In this document: piece by piece, positions 7,732 to 15,894 of the stretch | Numbering within the stretch: the stretch's first letter is position 1 | Layout: each line of letters starts with the position of its first letter | Assembly (NCBI GenBank): GCA_048267305.1 | Contig: JBLWXT010000008.1 | Span: 1 to 64,000 of the forward strand | DNA length: 64,000 bases | Direction: 5' to 3' | From: Owenweeksia sp048267305 | GTDB taxonomy: Bacteria > Bacteroidota > Bacteroidia > Flavobacteriales > Schleiferiaceae | Position numbers and translations under genes: made by a program | Notes under the pieces: generated by a model | Databases searched by the model: none | What the model was told of the DNA's origin: nothing | Seen by the model: the letters and a program-made list of their open reading frames with translations, nothing else

Positions 7732-8163
7732 CTAACTTCTCACATCTACAGTCTCCCCAAAATACTCCACGGCATTATTCTCTGTCTCATCTAAACGGAT
7801 TTTATGCAAAGCAGCTCCGTGTTTGGCGATTTCAGGATTCAAAATGTTCCAGATTTCCACGGCCAATACCTCGGTGCTGGTAAATTTCCCTTTCATAAAG
7901 GGTACATCGTAATTGAGGTTGGCATGATCAAGCTCTTCGATGATGTTGTTTTTGATGACTTTTTTCAAATCCACCAGATTCATCACAAAACCTGTATCGG
8001 GGTTTATTTCGCCCTTTACCGTAACGGTGAGGGTATAGTTGTGCCCATGGAAATTTTTATTGGAACACTTTCCAAAAACCTCGCGGTTTTTTTCTTCACT
8101 CCAGTTTGGGTTAAACAGTTGGTGAGCTGCGCTAAACCTTTCTTTTCTTTCGATGTAGATCAT
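7732..8163 (-). CDS. queD: 6-pyruvoyl-tetrahydropterin synthase / 6-carboxytetrahydropterin synthase (QueD family)
   Basis: The 143-residue protein has the T-fold signature: RFSAAH (His14), FGKC (Cys33) and FHGHNY (His39 and His41). The three histidines bind zinc and the cysteine is the catalytic base. Enzymes of this family convert 7,8-dihydroneopterin triphosphate to 6-carboxytetrahydropterin for queuosine, or to pyruvoyl-tetrahydropterin; sequence alone does not separate the two, and queuosine synthesis is the more common bacterial role. I use the ATG at 8163. An upstream in-frame ATG at 8187 falls inside a TACCTTTG promoter box and would be untranscribed. Confidence 0.85.
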   Translation of the reverse strand: MIYIERKERFSAAHQLFNPNWSEEKNREVFGKCSNKNFHGHNYTLTVTVKGEINPDTGFVMNLVDLKKVIKNNIIEELDHANLNYDVPFMKGKFTSTEVLAVEIWNILNPEIAKHGAALHKIRLDETENNAVEYFGETVDVRS

Positions 8164-8184
8164 GCTGCCTTTCGAATTTGGCCG

Positions 8185-8192
8185 CAAAGGTA
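8185..8192 (-). promoter_or_regulatory. -7 box (TACCTTTG) for queD
   Basis: On the minus strand TACCTTTG matches TAnnTTTG exactly, 21 bases before the ATG at 8163. No clear TTG lies at -33. It decides the start codon of queD. Confidence 0.5.
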
Positions 8193-8244
8193 AACAGTTT
8201 GCTTTGTCGATTTATAAAGGGCTTTATAGATGATAGTAATCATC

Positions 8245-8252
8245 TAAATTTG
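8245..8252 (+). promoter_or_regulatory. -7 box (TAAATTTG) for engB
   Basis: TAAATTTG fits the consensus and ends four bases before the ATG at 8257. Transcription from it would start at or next to the start codon, giving a nearly leaderless mRNA. No matching -33 TTG is seen. Confidence 0.4.
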
Positions 8253-8256
8253 CGGC

Positions 8257-8901
8257 ATGCATATCAACAAAGCCGATTTCATTTGTAGTAATACCGATGT
8301 GGAGAAATGTCCACCTCCCACAAAGCCTGAGTACGCCTTTATTGGCCGAAGTAATGTGGGTAAAAGCAGTCTTATTAATATGCTGGTTCAGCGGAAGGGT
8401 TTGGCTAAAACCTCGGGGCGCCCGGGAAAGACTCAGCTCATTAACCACTTTCTGGTAAACGAAGCCTGGTACCTTACCGATTTACCGGGCTATGGTTATG
8501 CCAAAGTGAGCAAGGGCGCGCGTACCCTCTTTACCAAGTTTATTAATGATTACATCCTGGAGCGCAAAAATCTGGTAAACCTGTTTGTGCTTATTGACTC
8601 TCGCCATGAGCCACAAAAGATTGATCTTGAATTTATGGCATGGTTAGGGGAGCAGGGGATTCCATTTTGTATGGTATTTACCAAAACGGATAAACTGGGC
8701 AATGTGAAGCTTCGTGACAATGTTGAAGCCTACACCCAAAAGCTATTGGAAACCTGGGAGGAAACGCCAATTCACTTCATTACTTCTGCCGAAACAGTGT
8801 TGGGCCGCGAAGAAATACTTAATTATATAGAGCAGCTAAACGCTGATATGAAGGAGCATTTTGACTCCCCATCTCCTTTAGGAGAGGGGGTCGGGGGGTG
8901 A
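8257..8901 (+). CDS. engB: Ribosome biogenesis GTPase EngB (YihA/YsxC)
   Basis: The 214-residue GTPase has G1 GRSNVGKSS (residues 30-38), a G2/G3 stretch TSGRPGKTQ and DLPGYGYAK, and G4 TKTDKL. EngB helps assemble the large ribosomal subunit in the cytosol. The last 12 residues, DSPSPLGEGVGG, are encoded by a dispersed GC-rich palindromic repeat that has displaced the ancestral stop; the family normally ends around the preceding helix. The gene is divergent from queD and converges on gldC, with only three bases between the stops. Confidence 0.93.
   Translation: MHINKADFICSNTDVEKCPPPTKPEYAFIGRSNVGKSSLINMLVQRKGLAKTSGRPGKTQLINHFLVNEAWYLTDLPGYGYAKVSKGARTLFTKFINDYILERKNLVNLFVLIDSRHEPQKIDLEFMAWLGEQGIPFCMVFTKTDKLGNVKLRDNVEAYTQKLLETWEETPIHFITSAETVLGREEILNYIEQLNADMKEHFDSPSPLGEGVGG
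8864..8896. repeat. Palindromic repeat fused to the 3' end of engB
   Basis: CCCC-AT-CTCC-TTTA-GGAG-A-GGGG makes a short stem inside the coding end of engB, translated as SPSPLGEGVGG. The same peptide is seen at the ends of unrelated Bacteroidota proteins where this repeat has inserted (general knowledge, not checked here). Confidence 0.65.
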
Positions 8902-8904
8902 GGT

Positions 8905-9243
8905 TTACTCTCCCTTCAAAATCCCCATTCTCTTCCCTAAATCCTTGGTGAACTCGCGCATGCCGTTGGCAATGTCATCTTCGCCAGTAGCACGTTGCAA
9001 GGTATCGGCTAATCCCAATAGGGTTTGATGTACCATTTGCTTCATTTCATCTGCCAGCATATCCTTTGTCCAAAGGTCAATCTTTAGGGTGTCACCATCT
9101 TTTTTATCCCAAACGGAAATAAGCATAGCCTTTGCCTGAGCATGGTTTACACCGCCATCGCTAGCGCTCCAGTCTATGCGTTGAGGTACTTTGTTTTCGT
9201 CAAGGTCTATGGTGAATTTTATATCGGAAGTATGGTTTGCCAT
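8905..9243 (-). CDS. gldC: Gliding motility protein GldC
   Basis: The 112-residue soluble protein matches GldC over its whole length, with ELDENKVP-type start (IDLDENKVPQRIDWSASDGG), AKAMLISVWD, KIDLWTKDM and MHQTL-like VHQTLLGLADTLQRAT. GldC lacks a signal peptide, and in gliding flavobacteria its loss weakens but does not abolish motility. It follows gldB on the same strand after 154 bases, the order known in gliding species. The exact molecular role is not known. Confidence 0.88.
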   Translation of the reverse strand: MANHTSDIKFTIDLDENKVPQRIDWSASDGGVNHAQAKAMLISVWDKKDGDTLKIDLWTKDMLADEMKQMVHQTLLGLADTLQRATGEDDIANGMREFTKDLGKRMGILKGE

Positions 9244-9397
9244 GATGTATTATGAAAATTTGAGGATTCGAAAATTGTGAGGGTGCAAAATTAAGGAATG
9301 GCAAACTCTAAATCTTAAATGCTAAACCCGAAACAAATTCAAAATAGTAAACAGGAAATTTTAGAATTTAGGATTTCTGTTTTAGAATTTAAAAGAA

Positions 9398-10372
9398 CTA
9401 CGGTTTGTACTCACTCAGCTTCAAAATTTTCCTTGAGTCCGTTTCTTTTCCCAATTCCTCCAAGGTAACTGAAGGGTTGTTTTCCATATAGGCACTCACA
9501 ATTTGCCAACCTATCCATCGGCCAATCATACCGGGTGTTTCGTTGTCAAACTTCATTCTGAATTTTGAGAAGGGAGCCAACTCAATAAACCTGCGCTTTA
9601 AATCCTGGCTGGTGTCAAACAAAAAGTTATTTTCAATGAAATAGGCCCAAATAGTACGTTCATTGGATTCACAAAACTGAAGTTTGTCGGGAGGATATTG
9701 AATGATTATGGTTTTGTCCTTCTGAGGCATCATTTTCTCCAATATGTACAGGCGCCTGCCATAATATATCATGTCATCCAATAGGCTGGCTGATTCCTCT
9801 TTACGTGAAACGTGAATTTCAGTAACAGCATATATGCAGTCTCTTACCAAAAAGGCAGGTTGCTTAAAGTAGTTTTGATATTCCTGCTGAGTATTGTAGT
9901 ATTTTTTGTCCTGTCCCAGGTATAAGTCCACAGCTGCAAAACAGATGGATTGCTCAGGTGAATAGAGTATGGGATATTGGAAATCGAGATTGGATATGTA
10001 GGTGTAAAATGTTATTTCGGGCGTATTTGGGAAGTAATAATAGTAGTGCTTCATCGAAAAACTGAGGTTTTCGTTTAATCCTCCGAAATTGCTTAGCACT
10101 TTTTTTGAGGCCTTATACAGTTCGTTTTGGTTGGGTTCATTGCGCTGGCTTTTCCAAAACCTCGGATTTTTTCCTGCTTCAAAAAAAGGAGGATAAAGAG
10201 TGCTTAGTCTGTCTATCTCGCTCTGAGTCATTGCGGTATCGCTATTAAAAAAGGCAGAGTCAAAGCGAATAAACCTGGCTTCCTTTTCAATTCCTGAGAT
10301 GTCAATATCTGTGTCGGAGTTGCAGGAAGCAAAAAACGCAAGGGTAATTAGTGCGAAAATCTTTTTAATCAA
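9398..10372 (-). CDS. gldB: Gliding motility lipoprotein GldB
   Basis: The 324-residue product starts with a lipoprotein signal (LAFFASC, Cys17) and has the GldB body: RFIRFDSAFF, KHYYYYFP, AAVDLYLG, and MIYYGRRLYILEKMMP. In gliding flavobacteria GldB is an essential lipoprotein for motility and T9SS function. Its position directly before gldC, with nadE close by, is the usual gldB neighbourhood. A 154-base A/T-rich spacer with no hairpin separates it from gldC, so co-transcription is likely. Presence of gldABC does not alone prove gliding. Confidence 0.9.
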   Translation of the reverse strand: MIKKIFALITLAFFASCNSDTDIDISGIEKEARFIRFDSAFFNSDTAMTQSEIDRLSTLYPPFFEAGKNPRFWKSQRNEPNQNELYKASKKVLSNFGGLNENLSFSMKHYYYYFPNTPEITFYTYISNLDFQYPILYSPEQSICFAAVDLYLGQDKKYYNTQQEYQNYFKQPAFLVRDCIYAVTEIHVSRKEESASLLDDMIYYGRRLYILEKMMPQKDKTIIIQYPPDKLQFCESNERTIWAYFIENNFLFDTSQDLKRRFIELAPFSKFRMKFDNETPGMIGRWIGWQIVSAYMENNPSVTLEELGKETDSRKILKLSEYKP

Positions 10373-10428
10373 AATGCAATGGTTTATGTTAGGGTAAGAG
10401 TTTATAATTTTAACCGAAAATTTACGGT

Positions 10429-11112
10429 ATGCTAAAAGTCACTACAAAAGTCCTGATTTTATTACTAACATCAACTTGTCTGTTGCAGGCACAAACTCCT
10501 GCAGAAACGCGAACACCCTTTAGGTTTGGGGTTCATGCATCGCCCAATGTCAGCTTTATTTCGAGTAACGATAAAACGGCAAGTACTGATATAAAAATGA
10601 AGTTTGGGTTTGGTTTGATCGCTGAATTCAACTTTGCAGATAATTATTCATTCTCCACGGGAATTGACTATTACTTTAGGGGAGGGGTGCTTACGGTAAC
10701 GGATCCAACTTTTGATATAGCTGAGCAATCTGCTTATGCAGGACCTATAGAAGGTGATTATAGAAGTGGTTTTATTCAGGTGCCACTGATGCTGAAGATG
10801 AGAACACGTCCATTTGGCTATTATACCTTTTTTGCAGATTTTGGCGGGAGCCTCAATCTATCTACGGATGAGCAAACCACTTATCGCCCTACCCAGGCAA
10901 AAAATGCAGATAGCTATATAAGGGCTGCGGGAGTGATGTTTGCCGTAGGTTTAGGTGGAGAATATGACCTTGGCGGACAAACAGCTTTGTTGCTTGGCGT
11001 GTACTATAATCGCAGTTTAATAGATAACCTTAATCCTACAGCTCCGGGAGATATTCAGCAAAATTCATATCGCTTTGATTATGTGAATTTAAAAATTGGA
11101 GTGTTATTCTGA
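10429..11112 (+). CDS. Outer-membrane beta-barrel protein, PorT-like fold
   Basis: The 227-residue protein has a signal peptide (to about LLQAQ, residue 22) and alternating beta strands ending in an aromatic-bearing strand (FDYVNLKIGVLF), typical of outer-membrane beta-barrel domain families related to PorT. The best guess is an 8-stranded barrel. It is divergent from gldB and ends 10 bases before the nadE start, so it probably shares a transcript with nadE. Its place between gldB and nadE is consistent with a link to gliding or secretion, but no such function can be read from the sequence. Confidence 0.7.
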   Translation: MLKVTTKVLILLLTSTCLLQAQTPAETRTPFRFGVHASPNVSFISSNDKTASTDIKMKFGFGLIAEFNFADNYSFSTGIDYYFRGGVLTVTDPTFDIAEQSAYAGPIEGDYRSGFIQVPLMLKMRTRPFGYYTFFADFGGSLNLSTDEQTTYRPTQAKNADSYIRAAGVMFAVGLGGEYDLGGQTALLLGVYYNRSLIDNLNPTAPGDIQQNSYRFDYVNLKIGVLF

Positions 11113-11122
11113 TTTTCGCAGT

Positions 11123-11911
11123 ATGAATTTAGAAAAAGTGGAAAGCCATATTGTTGAATGGCTAAAAAAATATCTGTCAAATTCGGGTAGTAAAGGTTTT
11201 GTTGTTGGAGTTTCCGGAGGTGTTGATTCGGCAGTGGTCTCAGCATTGGCTGCCCGCACCGGATTGCCGGTTCTTTGCCTTGAGATGCCCATTCATCAGC
11301 ACCCGGATCAGGTAAGTCGTGCCTTAAAACACATAGAACAATTGCAGGCAGGCTTTAGTAATGTAAGCCTGGCAAGAGTGGATTTGACAGAGGTTTTTCA
11401 ATCTTTTGTGAGTCAGTTGCCTAAAATCAATAAGCAGGAGTTACAGGATCTTTCACTGGCAAATACCCGAGCCAGAATTAGGATGACCACTTTGTATTAT
11501 TACGCAGGACTGCATCAATACCTGGTGTTGGGCACGGGAAATAAGGTTGAGGATTTTGGAGTGGGCTTCTTTACAAAATATGGAGACGGAGGAGTGGATG
11601 TAAGCCCAATTGCTGATCTGAATAAAACCGAGGTATTTGCCTTAGGGAAACATCTTGGCATTATTGAAGAAATATTATCGGCACCTCCCACCGATGGTTT
11701 GTGGGGCGATGAGCGAACGGATGAAGAGCAGATAGGAGCTACCTATCCGGAGTTGGAGTGGGCCATGGACCAATACACTGAGAATAAAAATCCTGATGAC
11801 TTTAATGGACGAGAACGTGAAGTCTATCAGATTTATCTTAAATTACACCGTTCAAACCACCATAAGATGATTCCTGTTCCGGTCTGTATTATACCAGAGG
11901 GGCTGAAATAG
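11123..11911 (+). CDS. nadE: Ammonia-dependent NAD synthetase
   Basis: The 262-residue enzyme makes NAD from nicotinic acid adenine dinucleotide, ATP and ammonia. The PP-loop SGGVDS lies at residues 31-36; KVEDFGVGFFTKYGDGGVD and PTDGLWGDERTDEEQIG are the acid-nucleotide binding regions. There is no N-terminal glutaminase domain, so ammonia must be supplied freely. I start it at 11123; an in-frame ATG at 11096 would overlap the barrel gene and adds a non-conserved leader. It may share a mRNA with that gene. Confidence 0.92.
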   Translation: MNLEKVESHIVEWLKKYLSNSGSKGFVVGVSGGVDSAVVSALAARTGLPVLCLEMPIHQHPDQVSRALKHIEQLQAGFSNVSLARVDLTEVFQSFVSQLPKINKQELQDLSLANTRARIRMTTLYYYAGLHQYLVLGTGNKVEDFGVGFFTKYGDGGVDVSPIADLNKTEVFALGKHLGIIEEILSAPPTDGLWGDERTDEEQIGATYPELEWAMDQYTENKNPDDFNGREREVYQIYLKLHRSNHHKMIPVPVCIIPEGLK

Positions 11912-11940
11912 GGCTTATTGTAGTTTTATATTCGGTGTAG

Positions 11941-11972
11941 TTGTAATCTTACTCAAATTGTCGTTAATTTTG
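11941..11972 (+). promoter_or_regulatory. Promoter (TTG-N21-TAATTTTG) for the NarL-type regulator
   Basis: A -33 TTG at 11941-11943 and a -7 TAATTTTG at 11965-11972 lie 21 bases apart, within the Bacteroidota range. The leader to the ATG at 12020 is about 40 bases. Confidence 0.5.
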
Positions 11973-12019
11973 AGCATATTGCATGCCGCACACACATTAA
12001 CAGGGAAAACAATTAAAGT

Positions 12020-12640
12020 ATGATTAAACTATTACTTGCTGATGACCACGCGGTAGTGCGCAAGGGTCTTCAATTATTTATCGGTTATGAAGACAATCTT
12101 CAACTGGTAGCAGAAGCGGCCGATGGCCAGGAGCTTCTTGAAATGATCAAAGAACATGAAGCGGATATTCTTCTTCTGGATTTGGATATGCCCAAGATGA
12201 ACGGTATCACCGCTCTCAGGAAAATCAAGGAAATTGCTCCTGATCTTAAAATCATAATTCTAACCATGCACCCGCAGGATATCTATGGAAAAACTGCATT
12301 ACAAATGGGAGCCAGCGGTTATCTTATTAAAGATGAAGAGCCCAAAAAACTTATACACGCCATAAACAGGGTTTATGAAGGTGAGCAGGTTTTTAATGAA
12401 GATATTCTATCCAATAAGAAAAGGAATAAGCCTATAAAGCTGAGTCAAAGAGAAATTGAAGTTCTCAAACTGCTTTCTACAGGTAAATCCAACAAGGAAA
12501 TTTCAGAAGAGCTCGAAATCAGTGACAAAACAGTAAGTACCTACAAGCTGCGTTTGTTGAACAAGATTGGGGCAAAGTCTGTAGTTGACCTTATTAACTT
12601 CTCTACCAATTATCCCGATATTCTCAATCGTAAAAAATAG
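12020..12640 (+). CDS. Response regulator, NarL/FixJ type
   Basis: The 206-residue protein has a receiver domain (acidic pocket D8-D9, phospho-acceptor D54 in LLDLDMPKMNG, Lys in LIKDEEPKK) followed by a LuxR-type helix-turn-helix (SQREIEVLKLLSTGKSNKEI, residues about 139-200). It should bind DNA on phosphorylation. No kinase gene is adjacent, so the partner is elsewhere. In place of the usual K-P pair the conserved lysine is followed by DEEP, a common NarL variant. It has its own promoter and a strong terminator. Confidence 0.88.
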   Translation: MIKLLLADDHAVVRKGLQLFIGYEDNLQLVAEAADGQELLEMIKEHEADILLLDLDMPKMNGITALRKIKEIAPDLKIIILTMHPQDIYGKTALQMGASGYLIKDEEPKKLIHAINRVYEGEQVFNEDILSNKKRNKPIKLSQREIEVLKLLSTGKSNKEISEELEISDKTVSTYKLRLLNKIGAKSVVDLINFSTNYPDILNRKK

Positions 12641-12660
12641 AGTTGTAGAAAATAGAAAGA

Positions 12661-12694
12661 ATAAAAAAGACTTCCCACGGGAAGTCTTTTTTAT
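12661..12694. terminator. Rho-independent terminator after the NarL-type regulator
   Basis: ATAAAAAAGACTTCCC, a two-base centre, then its exact reverse complement GGGAAGTCTTTTTTAT gives a 16-base perfect stem with T-rich ends on both strands. Confidence 0.9.
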
Positions 12695-12792
12695 TCCCTG
12701 TAAGCCACTATCCATAGCTTTAATTGGCTAAAATCAGGAGGGTTGTAATTACGATGAGCTTTTTTATATTCTCGAGTCACCAATGCTTTAAC

Positions 12793-12800
12793 TACTTTTG
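12793..12800 (+). promoter_or_regulatory. -7 box (TACTTTTG) for der
   Basis: TACTTTTG matches the -7 consensus. It overlaps the TTG at 12798 that would be the longest start of der, which argues for the GTG at 12819. Confidence 0.5.
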
Positions 12801-12818
12801 CCGTTAAATTGCATTGAA

Positions 12819-14123
12819 GTGTCAAATATCGTAGCCATAGTCGGCAGGCCCAATGTGGGCAAATCCACCCTTTTTAATCGTCTTACTGAATCACGCGAAG
12901 CCATTACTGATTCAGTATCAGGTGTTACCCGTGATCGTATATACGGAAAATTTGACTGGATCGGCAGGGAGTTTTCTGTGATTGATACCGGTGGGTACGT
13001 TACAGGAAGTGATGATATTTTTGAGGGCGAAATTCGCAAGCAGGTAGAAATTGCCATAGAGGAAGCTCAGTTAATACTTTTTGTAGTGGATGCCGATGAA
13101 GGTTTAACAGGCCTTGATGAAGAAGTGGCCAGCCTGTTGCGCAAAAGCAGAAAAGATGTAGTGCTTGTTGCCAATAAGGTGGATAATGCCATGCGTCAAA
13201 CCCAAAGTGCTGTATTCTATGGACTAGGTCTTGGCGATGTATATAATATCTCCGCCAATAACGGCTCAGGAACTGGCGATTTGCTGGATAGGGTGGTGGA
13301 ATTAATGCCGGAAGAAGAAGTTATTGAAGAAACTGATCTGCCACGTATCGCCATTGTTGGCCGTCCAAATGTGGGTAAGTCTTCTTTTATCAATGCCCTT
13401 ACCGGACAGGAGAGGAATATTGTTACAGACATTGCCGGTACCACGCGCGATGCCATCAATACCCATTACAACCTTTTTGGTAAAGACTTTCTTTTAGTTG
13501 ATACTGCAGGGCTTCGCAAGAAGAGTAAGGTGCATGAGGATTTGGAGTTTTACTCCGTAATGCGCTCCATACGCGCCATTGAAAACTCTGATGTATGTGT
13601 ATTGTTGTTGGATGCCACTCAGGGACTTGAAGGTCAGGATTTGTCCATTTTTAGCCTTGCGGTAAAAAACAAAAAGGGAGTAGTGATTCTGGTAAACAAG
13701 TGGGACCTTATAGACAAGGATACCAAAACCTCTGATGAATTTAAAAAGAGGATACTGAGAAAGCTGGAGCCCTTTACAGACCTTTCAATCATGTTTGTGT
13801 CAGTACTCAACAAACAGCGTATATTTCAGGCTGTAGAGGAGGCTATGAATGTGTTTGAGCGCAGAACCCAGCGCATTCCCACCAGTAAACTCAATGATTT
13901 GATGTTGCCCATCATTGAGGGTAATCCTCCCCCGGCTCTTAAGGGTAAATATGTGCGCATTAAGTTCTGTACCATGTTGCCAACCCATACGCCAACGTTT
14001 GCATTTTTTGCAAACCTCCCGCAGTATGTAAAGGATCCCTACAAACGCTTTTTGGAAAATAAACTCCGCGAAAACTTCGATTTCAAAGGAGTGCCAATTC
14101 AGATATTTATCAGGAAGAAGTAG
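12819..14123 (+). CDS. der: Ribosome biogenesis GTPase Der (EngA)
   Basis: The 434-residue protein holds two tandem GTPase domains: GRPNVGKST near residue 9 with DTGGY and NKVD, and GRPNVGKSS near residue 183 with DTAGLRKKSKV and NKWD. A C-terminal KH-like domain ends the protein. Der acts in maturation of the large ribosomal subunit. The start is a GTG (VSNIVAIVGRP); the length then equals the family norm, and the upstream TTG lies in the promoter box. It is a single gene between two spacers. Confidence 0.94.
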   Translation: MSNIVAIVGRPNVGKSTLFNRLTESREAITDSVSGVTRDRIYGKFDWIGREFSVIDTGGYVTGSDDIFEGEIRKQVEIAIEEAQLILFVVDADEGLTGLDEEVASLLRKSRKDVVLVANKVDNAMRQTQSAVFYGLGLGDVYNISANNGSGTGDLLDRVVELMPEEEVIEETDLPRIAIVGRPNVGKSSFINALTGQERNIVTDIAGTTRDAINTHYNLFGKDFLLVDTAGLRKKSKVHEDLEFYSVMRSIRAIENSDVCVLLLDATQGLEGQDLSIFSLAVKNKKGVVILVNKWDLIDKDTKTSDEFKKRILRKLEPFTDLSIMFVSVLNKQRIFQAVEEAMNVFERRTQRIPTSKLNDLMLPIIEGNPPPALKGKYVRIKFCTMLPTHTPTFAFFANLPQYVKDPYKRFLENKLRENFDFKGVPIQIFIRKK

Positions 14124-14199
14124 AGGCTGTCTTATTCTAATTGCTTCCTTTTTATCTCGGCAGGAACTGCTACGTTTACTTTAACTTAAGATAGTTGCA

Positions 14200-14856
14200 G
14201 TGAAAAGGTGGTTGATGATATATCTGTTTCCCATGTGTCTTTTTGGTCAGGCTTATACCAGGCATACAACTGTTGTTGACAATGATGAGTTGACCATCTG
14301 CCAAAGCGCTTTTTTCTACAATGACCTGGCGCCTTACTACTATATCGACAGCATTTTTGTTGATCAGCAAGGGGGCGAATTGAGAGTGGATTTGGTTTAT
14401 GATGCTCCTCCTATGAGTCATGTTTATGGCTTTACCTCAAGAACTGACACATTAATAGTAGATAGTATTAGTGTAGGTATGTACCGTCTTATAGTTAGAT
14501 CCTTTGAATTTGTGGATAGTGCTCATAACCCGCGAACAGGCCGGTTTCTTGATACATTATTACTAAAGGACTCTGATACTTCTTTTTTTCAGGTTCTTTC
14601 AAATCCATTTATTGCTTTGCCTACCCAGATAGAGGTGCATCCAAACCCAGCGCACCAAAGGGTGTGGTTTTCTGGCTTAGGCCAAGACGAAGTGATAGAT
14701 GTAGAAGTAATTGATGCCTCAGGCCGGGTGAGGCTGTCCGCCATGGTGAGGGCAAATGAGCCAAAAATTTCAATTTCAATTCTTCCACCTGGGATTTATT
14801 CAATAAACCTAAAAACCGATAGGCTTACGATCATACAAAAGCTCTTGGTACACTGA
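14200..14856 (+). CDS. Short secreted protein with a T9SS type A sorting domain
   Basis: The 218-residue protein starts at a GTG with a signal peptide (WLMIYLFPMCLFGQA). Its last 75 residues are a T9SS type A sorting domain (IEVHPNPAHQRVWFS, VEVIDASGRV, LPPGIYSINLKT), directing it through the outer membrane to the cell surface or medium. The middle 100 residues have no recognisable domain. It converges on gldA, with three bases between the stop codons. The cargo function is unknown. Confidence 0.8.
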   Translation: MKRWLMIYLFPMCLFGQAYTRHTTVVDNDELTICQSAFFYNDLAPYYYIDSIFVDQQGGELRVDLVYDAPPMSHVYGFTSRTDTLIVDSISVGMYRLIVRSFEFVDSAHNPRTGRFLDTLLLKDSDTSFFQVLSNPFIALPTQIEVHPNPAHQRVWFSGLGQDEVIDVEVIDASGRVRLSAMVRANEPKISISILPPGIYSINLKTDRLTIIQKLLVH

Positions 14857-14859
14857 GTT

Positions 14860-15759
14860 TTACTTTTCCGTAAGCTTTTGAAAGACTTGTTCCAGTTTTT
14901 GCTCCTGTTGTTTTATTTCCAGCACAGCGGCTTTTTTGCTTACCGCAAAGTTGAAAACCTCGGTTCTGATATCCTGACCAGGTAGAGCGTCAATTTGCCA
15001 ACGCATACCCTCCAGAAGTTTTACATCACGTACCCCGGCAATTTTCCTCAGTTCTGTTTTTGAGAATTCTTTATCAAACTCCACGGTGAAAACTTTGGCA
15101 CCCTGTACATCTCTAAGGTCGGCTGTTGGGCGGTCGGCCACAATTTTGCCATTGTTGATGATAATTACACGGCTGCACAATACCTCCACCTCTTGCATAA
15201 TATGGGTGGAAAGCATTACAGTTTTGGAGGCGCCTATTTCCTTTATCAGATTTCTTATTTCAGCAAGCTGGTTAGGGTCTAAACCTGTAGTGGGTTCATC
15301 CAGAATGAGTACTTCCGGGTCATGAAGTAAAGCGGCAGCAAGGCCAGCCCTTTGGCGATATCCTTTTGAAAGCTGCCCCAGTTTTTTATGGCTCTCCTTA
15401 GTAAGGCCAACCTTTGCAATAATATCCGGAATTACATCTTTTGAAACCTTGTACACTCCGGCCATAAAGCCTAAGTATTCCTTTACATACATATCCAGGT
15501 AAAGAGGGTTGTGCTCGGGCAGATACCCCACTTTTTGGCGAATAGCTATACTGTCTTCGGTAACATCCATTCCGCAAACCTTAGCCGTACCCTCCGTTTG
15601 AGGTAAATAGCAGGTTAGGATTTTCATCATGGTGGATTTCCCGGCCCCGTTGGGTCCCAAAAAACCTACAATTTCGCCAGTGCCAATGGAAAAGCTTACG
15701 TTGTCAAGAGCGCGCTGCTTTCCGTATATTTTAGTGATATTTTGTACTTCTATAGACAT
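14860..15759 (-). CDS. gldA: Gliding motility ABC transporter ATP-binding subunit GldA
   Basis: The 299-residue protein has Walker A GPNGAGKST, signature LSKGYRQRAGLA, Walker B EVLILDEPTTGLDPNQ and the H-loop STHIM. Its start (EVQNITKIYGKQRALDNVSF) and the C-terminal regulatory stretch match GldA. With GldF and GldG, which are not in this window, it forms an inner-membrane ABC transporter needed for gliding in some flavobacteria. The gene stands alone, as usual for gldA. A general CcmA-like ABC export ATPase is the alternative. Confidence 0.82.
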   Translation of the reverse strand: MSIEVQNITKIYGKQRALDNVSFSIGTGEIVGFLGPNGAGKSTMMKILTCYLPQTEGTAKVCGMDVTEDSIAIRQKVGYLPEHNPLYLDMYVKEYLGFMAGVYKVSKDVIPDIIAKVGLTKESHKKLGQLSKGYRQRAGLAAALLHDPEVLILDEPTTGLDPNQLAEIRNLIKEIGASKTVMLSTHIMQEVEVLCSRVIIINNGKIVADRPTADLRDVQGAKVFTVEFDKEFSKTELRKIAGVRDVKLLEGMRWQIDALPGQDIRTEVFNFAVSKKAAVLEIKQQEQKLEQVFQKLTEK

Positions 15760-15894
15760 GTCTTCAAATCAAAGCGCTAATCTAAGGGTTAGTCTTTAGA
15801 TGTTGCGTTTGGTCAACAATTTTACTGCAACTTGTTGAAGTTATAAGAATAGTTAGATTTGAAAGCTCGATATATGAGAATTTAATACAACACT

